Source of the DNA: Solirubrobacteraceae bacterium
GTDB lineage: Bacteria > Actinomycetota > Thermoleophilia > Solirubrobacterales > Solirubrobacteraceae
Assembly (NCBI GenBank): GCA_019683665.1
Contig: JADGIB010000017.1
Coordinates: forward strand, 1 to 23,637
Length of the DNA stretch: 23,637 bases
Direction: 5' to 3'
This document shows, piece after piece, positions 6,108 to 13,830 of the stretch. The notes beneath the pieces were generated by a model, which ran no database searches, was not told where the DNA came from, and saw only the letters and a program-made list of their open reading frames with translations. The position numbers were made by a program, and so were the translations under genes. Each line of letters begins with the position of its first letter. The first letter of the stretch is position 1.

Positions 6108-6866
6108 GTGATCCCCGAGATCGGGCCCATCCAGTCGTTCGGCGTCATGTTCGCCCTCGCGTTCCTCGCGTGCGGGGCGATGGCGGCCCGCCGCTACAAG
6201 GAGCTGGGCAAGCCGGTCGACTACGCCTACGAGGTCGTGTTCGCCGCGCTCATCGGCGGCCTCGTCGGCGCCCGCGCCTACTACCTGGTCCAGCACCCGG
6301 ACGAGTTCGGGCTGTCGGGGATCTTCAGCGGCTCCGGCCTCGTGTTCTGGGGCGGGGCGCTGGGCGGCGCGATCGGCGTCCTGCTGTGGGCCTGGTGGCG
6401 CGGGATGCTCACCGGCCGCCAGATCGACATGGGCGGCATCGGCCTGGCGATCGGCTACGCGATCGGGCGCATCGGCTGCCAGCTCTCCGGCGACGGCGAC
6501 TACGGGATCGCCTCGTCGCTGCCGTGGGCGATGGCCTACCCGGACGGGACGGTGCCGACGACCGAGGAGGTCCACCCGACCCCGATCTACGAGACGCTGT
6601 TCATGGGCACCGTCGCCTGGCTGCTGTGGCGCTGGCGCGACGCGGTGAAGCCCGGGGCGATCTTCGGCCTCTACCTCGTCTTCGCCGGGCTGGAGCGCTT
6701 CCTCGTCGAGTTCATCCGCCGCAACGCCGACGCGGCGCTCGGCCTCACCGCCGCGCAGCTGGAGGCGGTCGGCGCGTTCATCCTCGGCGGGGCGATCATC
6801 GCCTACGTCGCGCGCCGCAACGGCGGCGAGCTGCTCGAGCCGTCCGCGCCGGCGGCCGCGCGCTGA
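6108..6866 (+). CDS. lgt: Prolipoprotein diacylglyceryl transferase, divergent subtype
   Basis: This is a 252-residue polytopic membrane protein with about seven hydrophobic segments. Lgt moves diacylglycerol from phosphatidylglycerol to the lipobox cysteine of prolipoproteins. Motifs seen are LIGGLVGARAYYLV, FWGGALGGAIGVLL, GRIGCQLSGDGDYG, HPTPIYE and GLERFLVEFIRRN. The GRIGC...GDGDYG loop replaces the Asn and Glu of the enterobacterial GRxGNFxNGE signature, but the Arg is kept. I recall similar loops in other Lgt-family proteins. The GTG start is preceded by TACCCT eight bases upstream. Two predicted lipoproteins (1-155, 14360-14926) are possible substrates. A hairpin terminator follows on the base after the stop. 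Confidence 0.88.
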   Translation: MIPEIGPIQSFGVMFALAFLACGAMAARRYKELGKPVDYAYEVVFAALIGGLVGARAYYLVQHPDEFGLSGIFSGSGLVFWGGALGGAIGVLLWAWWRGMLTGRQIDMGGIGLAIGYAIGRIGCQLSGDGDYGIASSLPWAMAYPDGTVPTTEEVHPTPIYETLFMGTVAWLLWRWRDAVKPGAIFGLYLVFAGLERFLVEFIRRNADAALGLTAAQLEAVGAFILGGAIIAYVARRNGGELLEPSAPAAAR

Positions 6867-6895
6867 CCGGGGCGCTCGACCTGAGCCCGCCCCGG
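6867..6895. terminator. Bidirectional hairpin between lgt and the hydrolase gene
   Basis: CCGGGGCG (6867-6874) pairs exactly with CGCCCCGG (6888-6895). An inner CTC/GAG extends the stem. It starts right after the lgt stop and lies 20 bases from the stop of the convergent gene. There is no U-tract, as is common in actinobacteria. Confidence 0.65.
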
Positions 6896-6915
6896 CGAGG
6901 CTGAGGCCGACACCC

Positions 6916-7635
6916 CTATGCGAGCGCGTGGTCGAGCCAGCGGAGGGCCTCGTCCTGCAGCTGCGGGTCGTGCTGGACCGAGCGGTGGTGGCCGCCCGGC
7001 ACGAGGACCAGGCGCCGCGGGCTCGCGCGGTCGGCGGCCGCGTCGAGCGCGACCGAGTGCTGGTAGGGGACGACCTCGTCGCCCTCGGCGTGCAGGAGCA
7101 GCAGCGCGCCCGTGTACGTCGAGACGACCTGGAGGTCGTCGTGCTCGGACAGCAGCGCCTCCAGCGCGGGGCGGTCGGCCCGGAACCCGAACCGCCCGGC
7201 GCGCAGGCCGCGGACGAGCCCGTCGGCCGGCGCCGGGCAGATCGCGACGACCGCCCGCGCCCCGACCCGGGCCGCGCCGACGATCGCCAGGTAGCCGCCC
7301 ATCGACGAGCCGCGCAGCGCGAGCGGCAGGCCGGCGGGCAGCTCGCCCGCCATCGTCGCCAGGTCGTCCAGCACGCCGGCGCCGAGCGCGCCCTCGCTCT
7401 CGCCGTGGCCGCGCTGGTCGAAGCAGAGCACGCACCAGCCTGCCGCCCGCGCCCGGCGGGCGAAGTCGAAGTGCGACTCCTTGCTCGAGTCGGCGCCGTG
7501 CAGGACGAGCAGGGCGCCGCGCGGCGGCCCGTCGGGCTCGAACCGCGCCCACGCCAGGCCGTCGGTCCGGCCGAGCCGAGGGACGTCCGCGGAGACGGTG
7601 GAAGGCACGAGTCTGCGATCCTGCCAGGTCGACAT
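6916..7635 (-). CDS. Alpha/beta hydrolase
   Basis: This 239-residue protein (from ATG 7635) has the alpha/beta-hydrolase order. LLVLHGADSSKESH forms the oxyanion region, followed by CFDQRGHGES. The nucleophile elbow is G-S-S-M-G with Ser111. Asp186 sits in HAEGDEVVPY, and His216 or His217 in PGGHHRSV. No signal peptide is seen, so it is likely cytoplasmic. The substrate is unknown, with esterase, lipase or acyl-peptide-type activity all possible. The ATG at 7635-7633 shares the palindrome CATG with the lysA ATG on the other strand. A GTG at 7608, preceded nine bases upstream by CAGGAT, would avoid this overlap and may be the true start. Confidence 0.85.
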   Translation of the reverse strand: MSTWQDRRLVPSTVSADVPRLGRTDGLAWARFEPDGPPRGALLVLHGADSSKESHFDFARRARAAGWCVLCFDQRGHGESEGALGAGVLDDLATMAGELPAGLPLALRGSSMGGYLAIVGAARVGARAVVAICPAPADGLVRGLRAGRFGFRADRPALEALLSEHDDLQVVSTYTGALLLLHAEGDEVVPYQHSVALDAAADRASPRRLVLVPGGHHRSVQHDPQLQDEALRWLDHALA

Positions 7636-8887
7636 GGCCGTCAGCGCACCGACCCTCTCCCCGGCCTTCCCGATCGGCAGCCGCATCAACGAGCGCGGCG
7701 TGCTCGAGATCGGGGGCTGCGACGCGCTCGAGCTCGCCCGCGAGTTCGGGACGCCGGCCTACGTCGTCGCGGAGGACGACCTGCGCGCCCGCGCCCGGCG
7801 GATGCTCGACGCCTACCGGGCCTGCGCCGCCGACGTCGACCTCCTGTTCGCCTCCAAGGCGTTCCCGTGCACGGCCGTGCTGCGGGTGTTCGCCGAGGAG
7901 GGGCTCGGCTGCGACGTCGCCTCGGGCGGGGAGCTCGCGCTGGCGCTGGCCGCCGGGGTCGACCCGGGCCGCATCTACGTGCACGGCAACGCGAAGTCCG
8001 TCGCCGAGCTGCGGGCCGCGGTGGACGCCGGCGTCCACTGCATCGTCGTCGACAACGCCGGCGAGATCGACCGGCTCGAGGCGATCGTCACCGGCACCCA
8101 GCGGGTGATGATCCGCGTCACGCCCGACGTGCGCGGCGAGACGCACGCGGCGATCTCCACCGGCCAGGCCGACTCGAAGTTCGGCTTCTCGATGGAGGAG
8201 GCGCCCGCGGCGATCGCGCGCCTGCGGGCCTCCGACCGCCTCGAGCTCGTCGGCGTCCACTACCACGTCGGCTCCCAGCTGCTGTCGACGCTGCCGTTCG
8301 AGCGCGCCGCCGCGGCGGTCGCGCAGCTCGGCGACTTCCCGGTCGTCGACGTCGGCGGCGGCCTCGGCGTCGCCTACACCGACGAGGAGCCGCCGAGCTT
8401 CGAGGACTACGCCCGCGCGAAGGTCGAGGCGGTCGAGCGCCACCTCGGCCCGGGGAAGCGGATCGTCGCCGAGCCCGGCCGGGCGCTCGTCGCGAACTCG
8501 ACGGTGACGCTGTACACCGTGGAGTCGGTGAAGCGCAACGTGTCGCTGTGGGTCGGCGTCGACGGCGGGATGTCCGACAACCTGCGCCCGATGCTCTACG
8601 GCGCGCGCTACGAGGCGCACGTCGTCGACCGCTTCGGCGGCACGACGCGGTGCCACGTCACCGGCAAGCACTGCGAGTCCGGGGACGTGATCGTCCGCGA
8701 CGCACTGCTGGACGACCCGCGCGTCGGCGACGTCATCGTCACGCCGGCGACGGGCGCGTACGGCCACGCGCTGGCCAACAACTACAACGGGGTGCCACGG
8801 CCGCCGGTCGTGTTCGCCAAGGACGGGGACGCACGCGTCGTCGTGCGTCGCGAGACCTACGAGGACCTGCTTGCCCGAGACGTTTGA
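7634..8887 (+). CDS. lysA: Diaminopimelate decarboxylase
   Basis: This 417-residue PLP enzyme converts meso-diaminopimelate to lysine, the last step of the pathway. The fold-type III barrel carries the PLP lysine Lys75 in LLFASKAF. Other marks are HYHVGSQ (209-215), VDVGGGLGVAY (238-248), AEPGRALVANS and the Gly-rich phosphate loop. The C-terminal domain supplies the active-site Cys347 in GKHCESGD and Tyr376 in TGAYGHALANNYN. The ATG is preceded by a weak CCAGGT. Upstream codons would run through the start of the divergent hydrolase. It is the first gene of lysA-hom-thrC-thrB, its end overlapping hom by 17 bases. No lysine riboswitch or T-box is seen upstream. Confidence 0.97.
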   Translation: MAVSAPTLSPAFPIGSRINERGVLEIGGCDALELAREFGTPAYVVAEDDLRARARRMLDAYRACAADVDLLFASKAFPCTAVLRVFAEEGLGCDVASGGELALALAAGVDPGRIYVHGNAKSVAELRAAVDAGVHCIVVDNAGEIDRLEAIVTGTQRVMIRVTPDVRGETHAAISTGQADSKFGFSMEEAPAAIARLRASDRLELVGVHYHVGSQLLSTLPFERAAAAVAQLGDFPVVDVGGGLGVAYTDEEPPSFEDYARAKVEAVERHLGPGKRIVAEPGRALVANSTVTLYTVESVKRNVSLWVGVDGGMSDNLRPMLYGARYEAHVVDRFGGTTRCHVTGKHCESGDVIVRDALLDDPRVGDVIVTPATGAYGHALANNYNGVPRPPVVFAKDGDARVVVRRETYEDLLARDV

Positions 8888-10097
8888 GGTCGGTCTGCTG
8901 GGCCACGGGACCGTCGGCTCGGCGTTCGCCGAGCTGCTCGAGGAGCGTGCCCCGCAGATCGAAGCGATCACCGGACTGCGGCCGCGCCTGGGCGGTGTGC
9001 TGACCCGCTCGCGCGGCGACTTCGACGAGATCCTCGCCACCGCCGACCTGATCGTCGAGGTCATGGGCGGGGTCGAGCCGGCGCGCGAGTACGTCCTGCG
9101 CGCGCTGCGCGCCGGACGCCACGTCGTCACGGCCAACAAGCAGCTGCTGGCCCGCCACGGCGAGGAGCTGTGGGCGGCCGCCCGCGAGCACCAGGTCCAG
9201 CTGCGCTTCGAGGCGGCCGTCGGCGGCGTCGTGCCGGTCATCCGCGTCCTCCAGGAGTCGCTGGCCGCCGCGCACATCGACCGCGTCACCGGCATCGTCA
9301 ACGGGACGACGAACTTCATCCTGTCGGAGATGGCCCGCACCGGCCAGACGTTCCAGGAGGCGCTGGCCGAGGCGCAGCGGCTCGGCTACGCGGAGGCCGA
9401 CCCGACCGAGGACGTCAACGGCGCCGACGCCGCCGCGAAGATGGCGATCCTCGCCCGCCTGGCCTTCGACACCCCCGTCCACCTCGACCAGGTCGCCTAC
9501 GAGGGGATCGAGCACATCACCCCCGACGACCTCGAGTACGCCCGCGACCTCGGCCTCGGCCTGAAGCTCATCGGCACCGCCGAGCGCATCGACGGCGGCC
9601 TGAGCGTGCGCGTCCACCCGGCGTTCCTCTACGCCGGCCACCCGCTCGCCTCGGTCAACGGTCCGTTCAACGCGGTGACGATCGAGTCGCCGGCGATCAC
9701 CGAGATCACCCTGTCGGGCCCGGGCGCCGGCGGGCCGCAGACGGCGAGCGCCGTCCTCGGCGACGTCATCAGCGCGATGATCCCGCCCGCCTCGACCCCG
9801 GAGACGTCGCAGCGGCTGGAGATCGTCACCGACGTCGAGTCGGCCTTCTACCTGCACCTCGAGGTCGACGACCGGCCCGGGGTCCTGGCCCGCGTCGCCG
9901 ACGCGCTCGGCTCCCAGGGCGTGTCGGTGAAGTCCGTCGTCCAGAAGGGCCTCGGCGAGCAGGCGCGCCTCGTGATGGTCGTCCACCGCGTCGCCGAGTC
10001 GCGCTTCTTCGCCGCCGTGGACGAGATCTCGCGGCTCGACTTCATGCGCGCCCGCCCGCGCTTCATCCGCGTTGTCGAGGAGGAGTTCGGCGTCTAG
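8871..10097 (+). CDS. hom: Homoserine dehydrogenase with C-terminal ACT domain
   Basis: This 408-residue enzyme reduces aspartate semialdehyde to homoserine, feeding threonine and methionine. The N-terminal Rossmann motif is GLLGHGTVGSA (8-18), and VTANKQ contains Lys90. The homoserine-binding part has GIVNGTTNFIL and EADPTEDVNGADAAAK, with the catalytic-type Asp186 and Lys190. The last 75 residues (from about 335) form an ACT domain (FYLHLEVDDRPGVLARVADAL), expected to bind threonine for feedback control. The start is an unusual TTG at 8871. It is supported by GAGGA (8861-8865) five bases before and by the Rossmann motif position. It lies inside the end of lysA, so translation is probably coupled. 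Confidence 0.97.
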   Translation: MPETFEVGLLGHGTVGSAFAELLEERAPQIEAITGLRPRLGGVLTRSRGDFDEILATADLIVEVMGGVEPAREYVLRALRAGRHVVTANKQLLARHGEELWAAAREHQVQLRFEAAVGGVVPVIRVLQESLAAAHIDRVTGIVNGTTNFILSEMARTGQTFQEALAEAQRLGYAEADPTEDVNGADAAAKMAILARLAFDTPVHLDQVAYEGIEHITPDDLEYARDLGLGLKLIGTAERIDGGLSVRVHPAFLYAGHPLASVNGPFNAVTIESPAITEITLSGPGAGGPQTASAVLGDVISAMIPPASTPETSQRLEIVTDVESAFYLHLEVDDRPGVLARVADALGSQGVSVKSVVQKGLGEQARLVMVVHRVAESRFFAAVDEISRLDFMRARPRFIRVVEEEFGV

Positions 10098-11120
10098 ATG
10101 ACCAGATCCGTGGGCCTCATCGAGCGCTACCGCGCCGACCTGCCGTTCGGCCCCGACGACCCGGTCGTCAGCATGGGGGAGGGCTCGACCCCGCTCGTCC
10201 ACGCCCCCGCGCTCAGCGAGCGCGTCGGCGCCGACGTGTGGCTGAAGCTCGAGGGCCTCAACCCGACCGGCTCGTTCAAGGACCGCGGCATGTGCTGCGC
10301 GGTGTCGGCCGCGCTGCGCGAGGGCGCCTCGACCGTCATCTGCGCGTCGACCGGCAACACCGCCGCCAGCGCCGCCGCGTACGCGGCCCGGGCCGGGATG
10401 CGCGGCGTCGTGATCGTCCCGGAGGGCAGGATCGCGACCGGCAAGCTCGCCCAGGCGCTCGTCTACGGGGCCCGGGTCATCGCGCTGCAGGGGAACTTCG
10501 ACGAGGCGCTGCGGCTCGTGCGGCGGATGGCCGACGAGCACCCGATCGCGCTCGTCAACTCCGTCAACGCGTTCCGCCTCGAGGGCCAGAAGACGGCGGC
10601 GTTCGAGCTGCTGGAGGACCTCGACGGCGAGCTCGACGCGCTCTGCATCCCGGTCGGCAACGCCGGCAACGTCACCGCCTACTGGAAGGGCTTCCAGGAG
10701 CGCGGCGCGAGCCCGCGCCTGTTCGGCTTCCAGGCCGAGGGCGCCGCGCCGCTCGTGCTCGGCCGCCCGGTCGAGCGCCCGGAGACGGTCGCCAGCGCGA
10801 TCCGGATCGGCAACCCGGCCCGCTGGGAGGAGGCGATGGCGGCGATGACCGCCTCGCGCGGCGCCGTGCGCGCCGTCAGCGACGAGGAGATCCTCGACGC
10901 GTGGGCGTTCCTGGCCTCCCGCGAGGGCGTCTTCTGCGAGCCGGCGTCGGCCGCGTCGGTCGCGGGCCTGCTCAAGTACGGGGCCGACGGCTGCGCGCGG
11001 ATCGCGTGCGTGCTGACCGGCAACGGCCTGAAGGACCCGCAGACCGCGCTGGACCGGGCGGGCGGCGTCGTGCCGTGCCCGGCCGAGTTCGGCGCGCTCG
11101 AGGCGGCCGTGCTCGGATAG
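10098..11120 (+). CDS. thrC: Threonine synthase
   Basis: This 340-residue PLP enzyme of fold type II converts O-phosphohomoserine to threonine. The PLP lysine is Lys61 in NPTGSFKDRG. STGNTAASAAAYAARAG binds the substrate carboxylate, and PVGNAGNVTAYWKGF is the PLP-phosphate loop. The length fits the short class of bacterial threonine synthases without the N-terminal extension. The ATG follows the hom stop with no gap (TAG-ATG), so the ribosome probably re-initiates. The weak GAGGAGG within the end of hom serves as its binding site. thrB follows after eight bases. Confidence 0.97.
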   Translation: MTRSVGLIERYRADLPFGPDDPVVSMGEGSTPLVHAPALSERVGADVWLKLEGLNPTGSFKDRGMCCAVSAALREGASTVICASTGNTAASAAAYAARAGMRGVVIVPEGRIATGKLAQALVYGARVIALQGNFDEALRLVRRMADEHPIALVNSVNAFRLEGQKTAAFELLEDLDGELDALCIPVGNAGNVTAYWKGFQERGASPRLFGFQAEGAAPLVLGRPVERPETVASAIRIGNPARWEEAMAAMTASRGAVRAVSDEEILDAWAFLASREGVFCEPASAASVAGLLKYGADGCARIACVLTGNGLKDPQTALDRAGGVVPCPAEFGALEAAVLG

Positions 11121-11128
11121 GGGCCGGG

Positions 11129-11980
11129 ATGCACCGCCGCCGCCTCATCCGCGTGCCCGCGTCGAGCGCGAACCTCGGCCCCGGGTTCGACACGTTCGCG
11201 GCGGCGCTCGCCTTCCACCTCGAGCTCGAGGTGGAGGAGACCGGGACGTTCGCGGTCGAGACCGACCTCGACGTCCCGCGCGACCGCTCCAACCTGCTCG
11301 TCCGCGCCTTCGAGCGCCTGCACCCGGCCGACGGGCTGACGTTCCGGGTGCGGTCGACGATCCCGATGTCCGGCGGTCTCGGCTCCAGCGCCGCCGCGAT
11401 CGTCGCCGGCCTGGCCGCCGCCGACCACCTCTACGAGCTCGGCGCCGACGTGCTCGCGATCGCCACCGAGCTCGAGGGGCACCCCGACAACGTCGCCGCC
11501 GCGCTCCACGGGGGCGTCGTCGTCTGCGCCGACGGGACGGCGGTCCGCCTCGACCCGCCGTCGGCGCTGGAGGCGCTCGTCGTCGTCCCCGGCGAGGCGG
11601 TCGGGACCGCGAGCGCGCGGGCCGTCCTGCCCGAGGCCGTCCCGGTCGCCGACGCCGTCTTCAACACCGCCCACGCGGCGCTGCTCATGCTCGGGCTGGC
11701 CCGCGGCGACCTCGACCTCGTCGCCCGCGGCCTCGCCGACCGCCTCCACCAGCCGCACCGCGCCCACCTGTACCCGCGCAGCGCCGGGCTCGTCGAGGAC
11801 GCCCGCTCGCTCGGGGCGCTCGGGGCGACGATCTCCGGGGCCGGGCCGACCGTCCTCGTGTGGACGCACGTCGAGGCGACCGCGGCGGTCGCCGCGCGGC
11901 TGCGCGAGCGGGCCGAGGGCTGGGCGACCGTCCACCGCGCCGCGTTCGAGCCGGCCGGCGCGGACGTCCGCGAGCTGTAG
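11129..11980 (+). CDS. thrB: Homoserine kinase (GHMP family)
   Basis: This 283-residue kinase phosphorylates homoserine, supplying the thrC substrate. GHMP motif 1 is VPASSANLGPGFDTF (9-23). The ATP loop is PMSGGLGSSAA (79-89). ELEGHPDNVAAALHGG follows, and the third motif is GALGATISGAGPTVLVW. The start is ATG 11129, with GGGGCCGGG before it. It is the last gene of the operon, and only three bases separate its stop from the stop of the convergent ParA gene. No terminator can therefore lie between them, and thr transcripts probably run into the parA antisense strand. Confidence 0.96.
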   Translation: MHRRRLIRVPASSANLGPGFDTFAAALAFHLELEVEETGTFAVETDLDVPRDRSNLLVRAFERLHPADGLTFRVRSTIPMSGGLGSSAAAIVAGLAAADHLYELGADVLAIATELEGHPDNVAAALHGGVVVCADGTAVRLDPPSALEALVVVPGEAVGTASARAVLPEAVPVADAVFNTAHAALLMLGLARGDLDLVARGLADRLHQPHRAHLYPRSAGLVEDARSLGALGATISGAGPTVLVWTHVEATAAVAARLRERAEGWATVHRAAFEPAGADVREL

Positions 11981-11983
11981 CGC

Positions 11984-12763
11984 CTACGCGGAGAGCCGGC
12001 GCAGGCGGCGGCGGGCCGCGTCGAAGCCGCCGAGCCGCTGCAGGACCTCGCCGGCGAGCGCGACGTAGTCGGCGCCGAGGTCGGGGCGGTGGTCGAGGAT
12101 CGAGACGCCGCGCTCGGCCGACTCCGCGTAGGCGATCGACGCGCGGATCGTCGTCTCGAAGACCTCGTCGCCGTACTCCTCCTTCAGCGCCGCGTACGTC
12201 TCGCGCGAGTGGACCGTGCGCATGTCGGCGACGTTCAGCACCACCCCGAGCCAGTTCAGGCGCTCGTTGTGGAGGTCGCGGGCGACGTCGAGCATGTCGA
12301 GGACCTGGACGACGCCCTGGAGCGCGAAGTGCTGGGCCTCGGCGCTGATGAGCGCGTGGTCGGCGGCGACGACCCCGTTGACCGTGAGCAGGCCCAGCGA
12401 CGGCGGGCAGTCGACGAGGACGAGGTCGTAGTCGTCGCGGACGTCGCGCAGCGCCCGCTTCAGCGCCAGCTCGCGGCCCATCCGCCCGGCGAGCTGCAGC
12501 TCCGCCTCGGCGAGCGACAGCGCGGCCGGGACGACGTCGTCGTGGATCGCGTCGCGCAGACTCGCGCCGCCGGTGAGGACCTCGGCGATCGTCGGGGACG
12601 CGTCGGGCGGGACGTCGAAGTAGTCCGACAGGTTGCCCTGCGGGTCGAGGTCGACGGCCAGGACCCGCAGCCCGCAGCGGCGCAGGACGTCGGACAGCGT
12701 CCGCACCGTCGTCGTCTTGCCCGTCCCGCCCTTCTGAGAGAGAACCGCGATCGCGTCGGCCAT
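11984..12763 (-). CDS. Orphan ParA/MinD-family ATPase
   Basis: This 259-residue protein has a deviant Walker A motif (SQKGGTGKTTTV, 9-20), VDLDPQGNLSDYF (switch I) and VLVDCPPSLGLLTVNG (Walker B). This is the ParA/Soj pattern for ATP-dependent dimers that bind DNA nonspecifically. No ParB gene or parS-like site is seen nearby, so it is probably not the chromosomal partition ATPase. Similar orphan ParAs position protein cargo. The N-terminus has no DNA-binding extension, and the C-terminus is basic (AARRRLRRLSA). It lies 41 bases downstream of the FHA gene and is likely co-transcribed with it. Confidence 0.88.
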   Translation of the reverse strand: MADAIAVLSQKGGTGKTTTVRTLSDVLRRCGLRVLAVDLDPQGNLSDYFDVPPDASPTIAEVLTGGASLRDAIHDDVVPAALSLAEAELQLAGRMGRELALKRALRDVRDDYDLVLVDCPPSLGLLTVNGVVAADHALISAEAQHFALQGVVQVLDMLDVARDLHNERLNWLGVVLNVADMRTVHSRETYAALKEEYGDEVFETTIRASIAYAESAERGVSILDHRPDLGADYVALAGEVLQRLGGFDAARRRLRRLSA

Positions 12764-12804
12764 CGGAGCGCGCGAAATCTACCGACCGCGCGCCCCGGTG
12801 GCGA

Positions 12805-13386
12805 TCACGTGGCGCGCTCCGCCGCCGCCTCCAGCGGCGACGGCGTCTCGGCCACCTCGAGGAACGCGATGCGGTAGCGCCCGACGAGGATCTCGTCGCC
12901 GTCGTGGACGACGCGCCAGTCGACGCGCTCGCCGTTGACGAACACGCCGTTGAGGCTGCGGTCGTCGAGGATGCGCACGCCGTCGGCCTGGCGCACCAGG
13001 AGCGCGTGGCGGCGGCTCACGGTCGGGTCGTCGAAGCGGATGTCGGCCGCCAGCGACCGCCCGATCCGGGTCCACTCGCGCGTGAGCGGGACGAGGCGGA
13101 TCTCGCCGCCCTCCTCGAAGGCCAGGTACTCGCCCGGCGCCGCGGCCAGCGCCCGGGCGCGCTCCAGCCAGCGCGCGCGCTCGTCCGCGGGGCGCGCCGG
13201 CGTCGTGTCGCGCGCGAACCGGCCCTCGCCGGCGGCGCCGAACAGCGAGGCCCGCTGGAACTGCCGCCCGCCGCAGCGGGGACAGTCCGGCACGGCGTCC
13301 TCCGCGGTCAGCGTCACGACGAACCCGCAGCCGTCGCACCGGAACGATCCGGTGCCGGCCAGCGTGCCCGTCACCACTGAGTCCAT
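12805..13386 (-). CDS. Zinc-ribbon plus FHA domain protein
   Basis: This 193-residue cytoplasmic protein has two domains. Residues 10-45 form a four-cysteine zinc ribbon (Cys17, Cys20, Cys35, Cys38). Residues 87-180 form an FHA domain with the phosphothreonine-binding marks IGRS (108-111), SRRH (124-127) and LNGVFVNG (145-152). FHA domains read threonine phosphorylation, so a Ser/Thr kinase substrate or partner is expected, though no kinase is in the window. The start is ATG 13386 with GGGAGAG before it. Longer starts upstream would lie in the promoter. The paired ParA suggests phosphorylation-controlled positioning (inference). Confidence 0.87.
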   Translation of the reverse strand: MDSVVTGTLAGTGSFRCDGCGFVVTLTAEDAVPDCPRCGGRQFQRASLFGAAGEGRFARDTTPARPADERARWLERARALAAAPGEYLAFEEGGEIRLVPLTREWTRIGRSLAADIRFDDPTVSRRHALLVRQADGVRILDDRSLNGVFVNGERVDWRVVHDGDEILVGRYRIAFLEVAETPSPLEAAAERAT

Positions 13387-13420
13387 CTCTCCCGCCTCTC
13401 CCTCGGGATCGTTGCGATCG

Positions 13421-13449
13421 ATCCTAACGCACCCCCGGACCGCGCCCAA
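13421..13449 (-). promoter_or_regulatory. Promoter of the FHA-ParA operon
   Basis: On the minus strand TTGGGC (13449-13444), a 17-base spacer and TAGGAT (13426-13421) make a sigma70-type promoter. Transcription would start near 13414, leaving a short leader with GGGAGAG before the ATG at 13386. Confidence 0.5.
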
Positions 13450-13519
13450 GCCGCGGCCGCGCCAACCCGTCGCGGCGCGGCCGGGAGGATTCCGGCGCCC
13501 GGGGGCGAACCGACGAGCC

Positions 13520-13774
13520 ATGCGACGCCGCCGGACGGATCTGGGCCAGCACTTCGTGCGCAAGAGCGTGGTCGCGCTCAGCGACGACCGCGACCGCTGC
13601 GCGACCTGCGGGCGCACCCCGCTGACCGGGGAGCGCGTGCACCGCTACGACGACGGGCTGCTGCTGTGCGAGCTGTGCCGCCCGCTCGAGCGCGTCTCCG
13701 ACGCCCGTGTCGAGGTCGTGCGCCACTGCGAGCACGGGCACGCCGTGCGCGCCGTGCAGCGGGTCGCGGCCTGA
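13520..13774 (+). CDS. Small four-cysteine protein of unknown function
   Basis: This 84-residue basic protein begins MRRRRTDLGQHFVRKSVVAL. Two CxxC pairs follow, Cys27/Cys30 and Cys50/Cys53, separated by GRTPLTGERVHRYDDGLLL. This spacing would suit a single zinc knuckle or treble-clef site. A third Cys/His group (CEHGH) comes near the end. I do not recognise a named family. The gene is divergent from the FHA operon. The ATG at 13520 has no clear ribosome site. The ordered cysteine spacing makes it more likely real than a chance frame. Confidence 0.65.
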   Translation: MRRRRTDLGQHFVRKSVVALSDDRDRCATCGRTPLTGERVHRYDDGLLLCELCRPLERVSDARVEVVRHCEHGHAVRAVQRVAA

Positions 13775-13813
13775 GCGTCGAGGCGCCGCCGGGCCGCCGG
13801 GGGCCGGGCGTCC

Positions 13814-13819
13814 TAGAAT
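13814..13819 (+). promoter_or_regulatory. Start-proximal -10 box (SRPBCC gene)
   Basis: TAGAAT is a five-of-six -10 match located 11 bases before the ATG at 13831, with no ribosome-binding site between. The block TAGAAT-CCGGCCCCG is nearly the same as the one before the next gene (14344). Confidence 0.5.
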
Positions 13820-13830
13820 CCGGCCCCGAC

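Noticed and set aside
7500..7633. Possible lysine riboswitch or T-box before lysA
   Set aside because: The region is coding for the divergent hydrolase, and none of the conserved blocks of either RNA is visible.
9170..11117. Very long plus-strand frame across hom and thrC
   Set aside because: It is an out-of-frame shadow of two well-supported genes and has no family motifs. Only its end, from 11129, is real (thrB).
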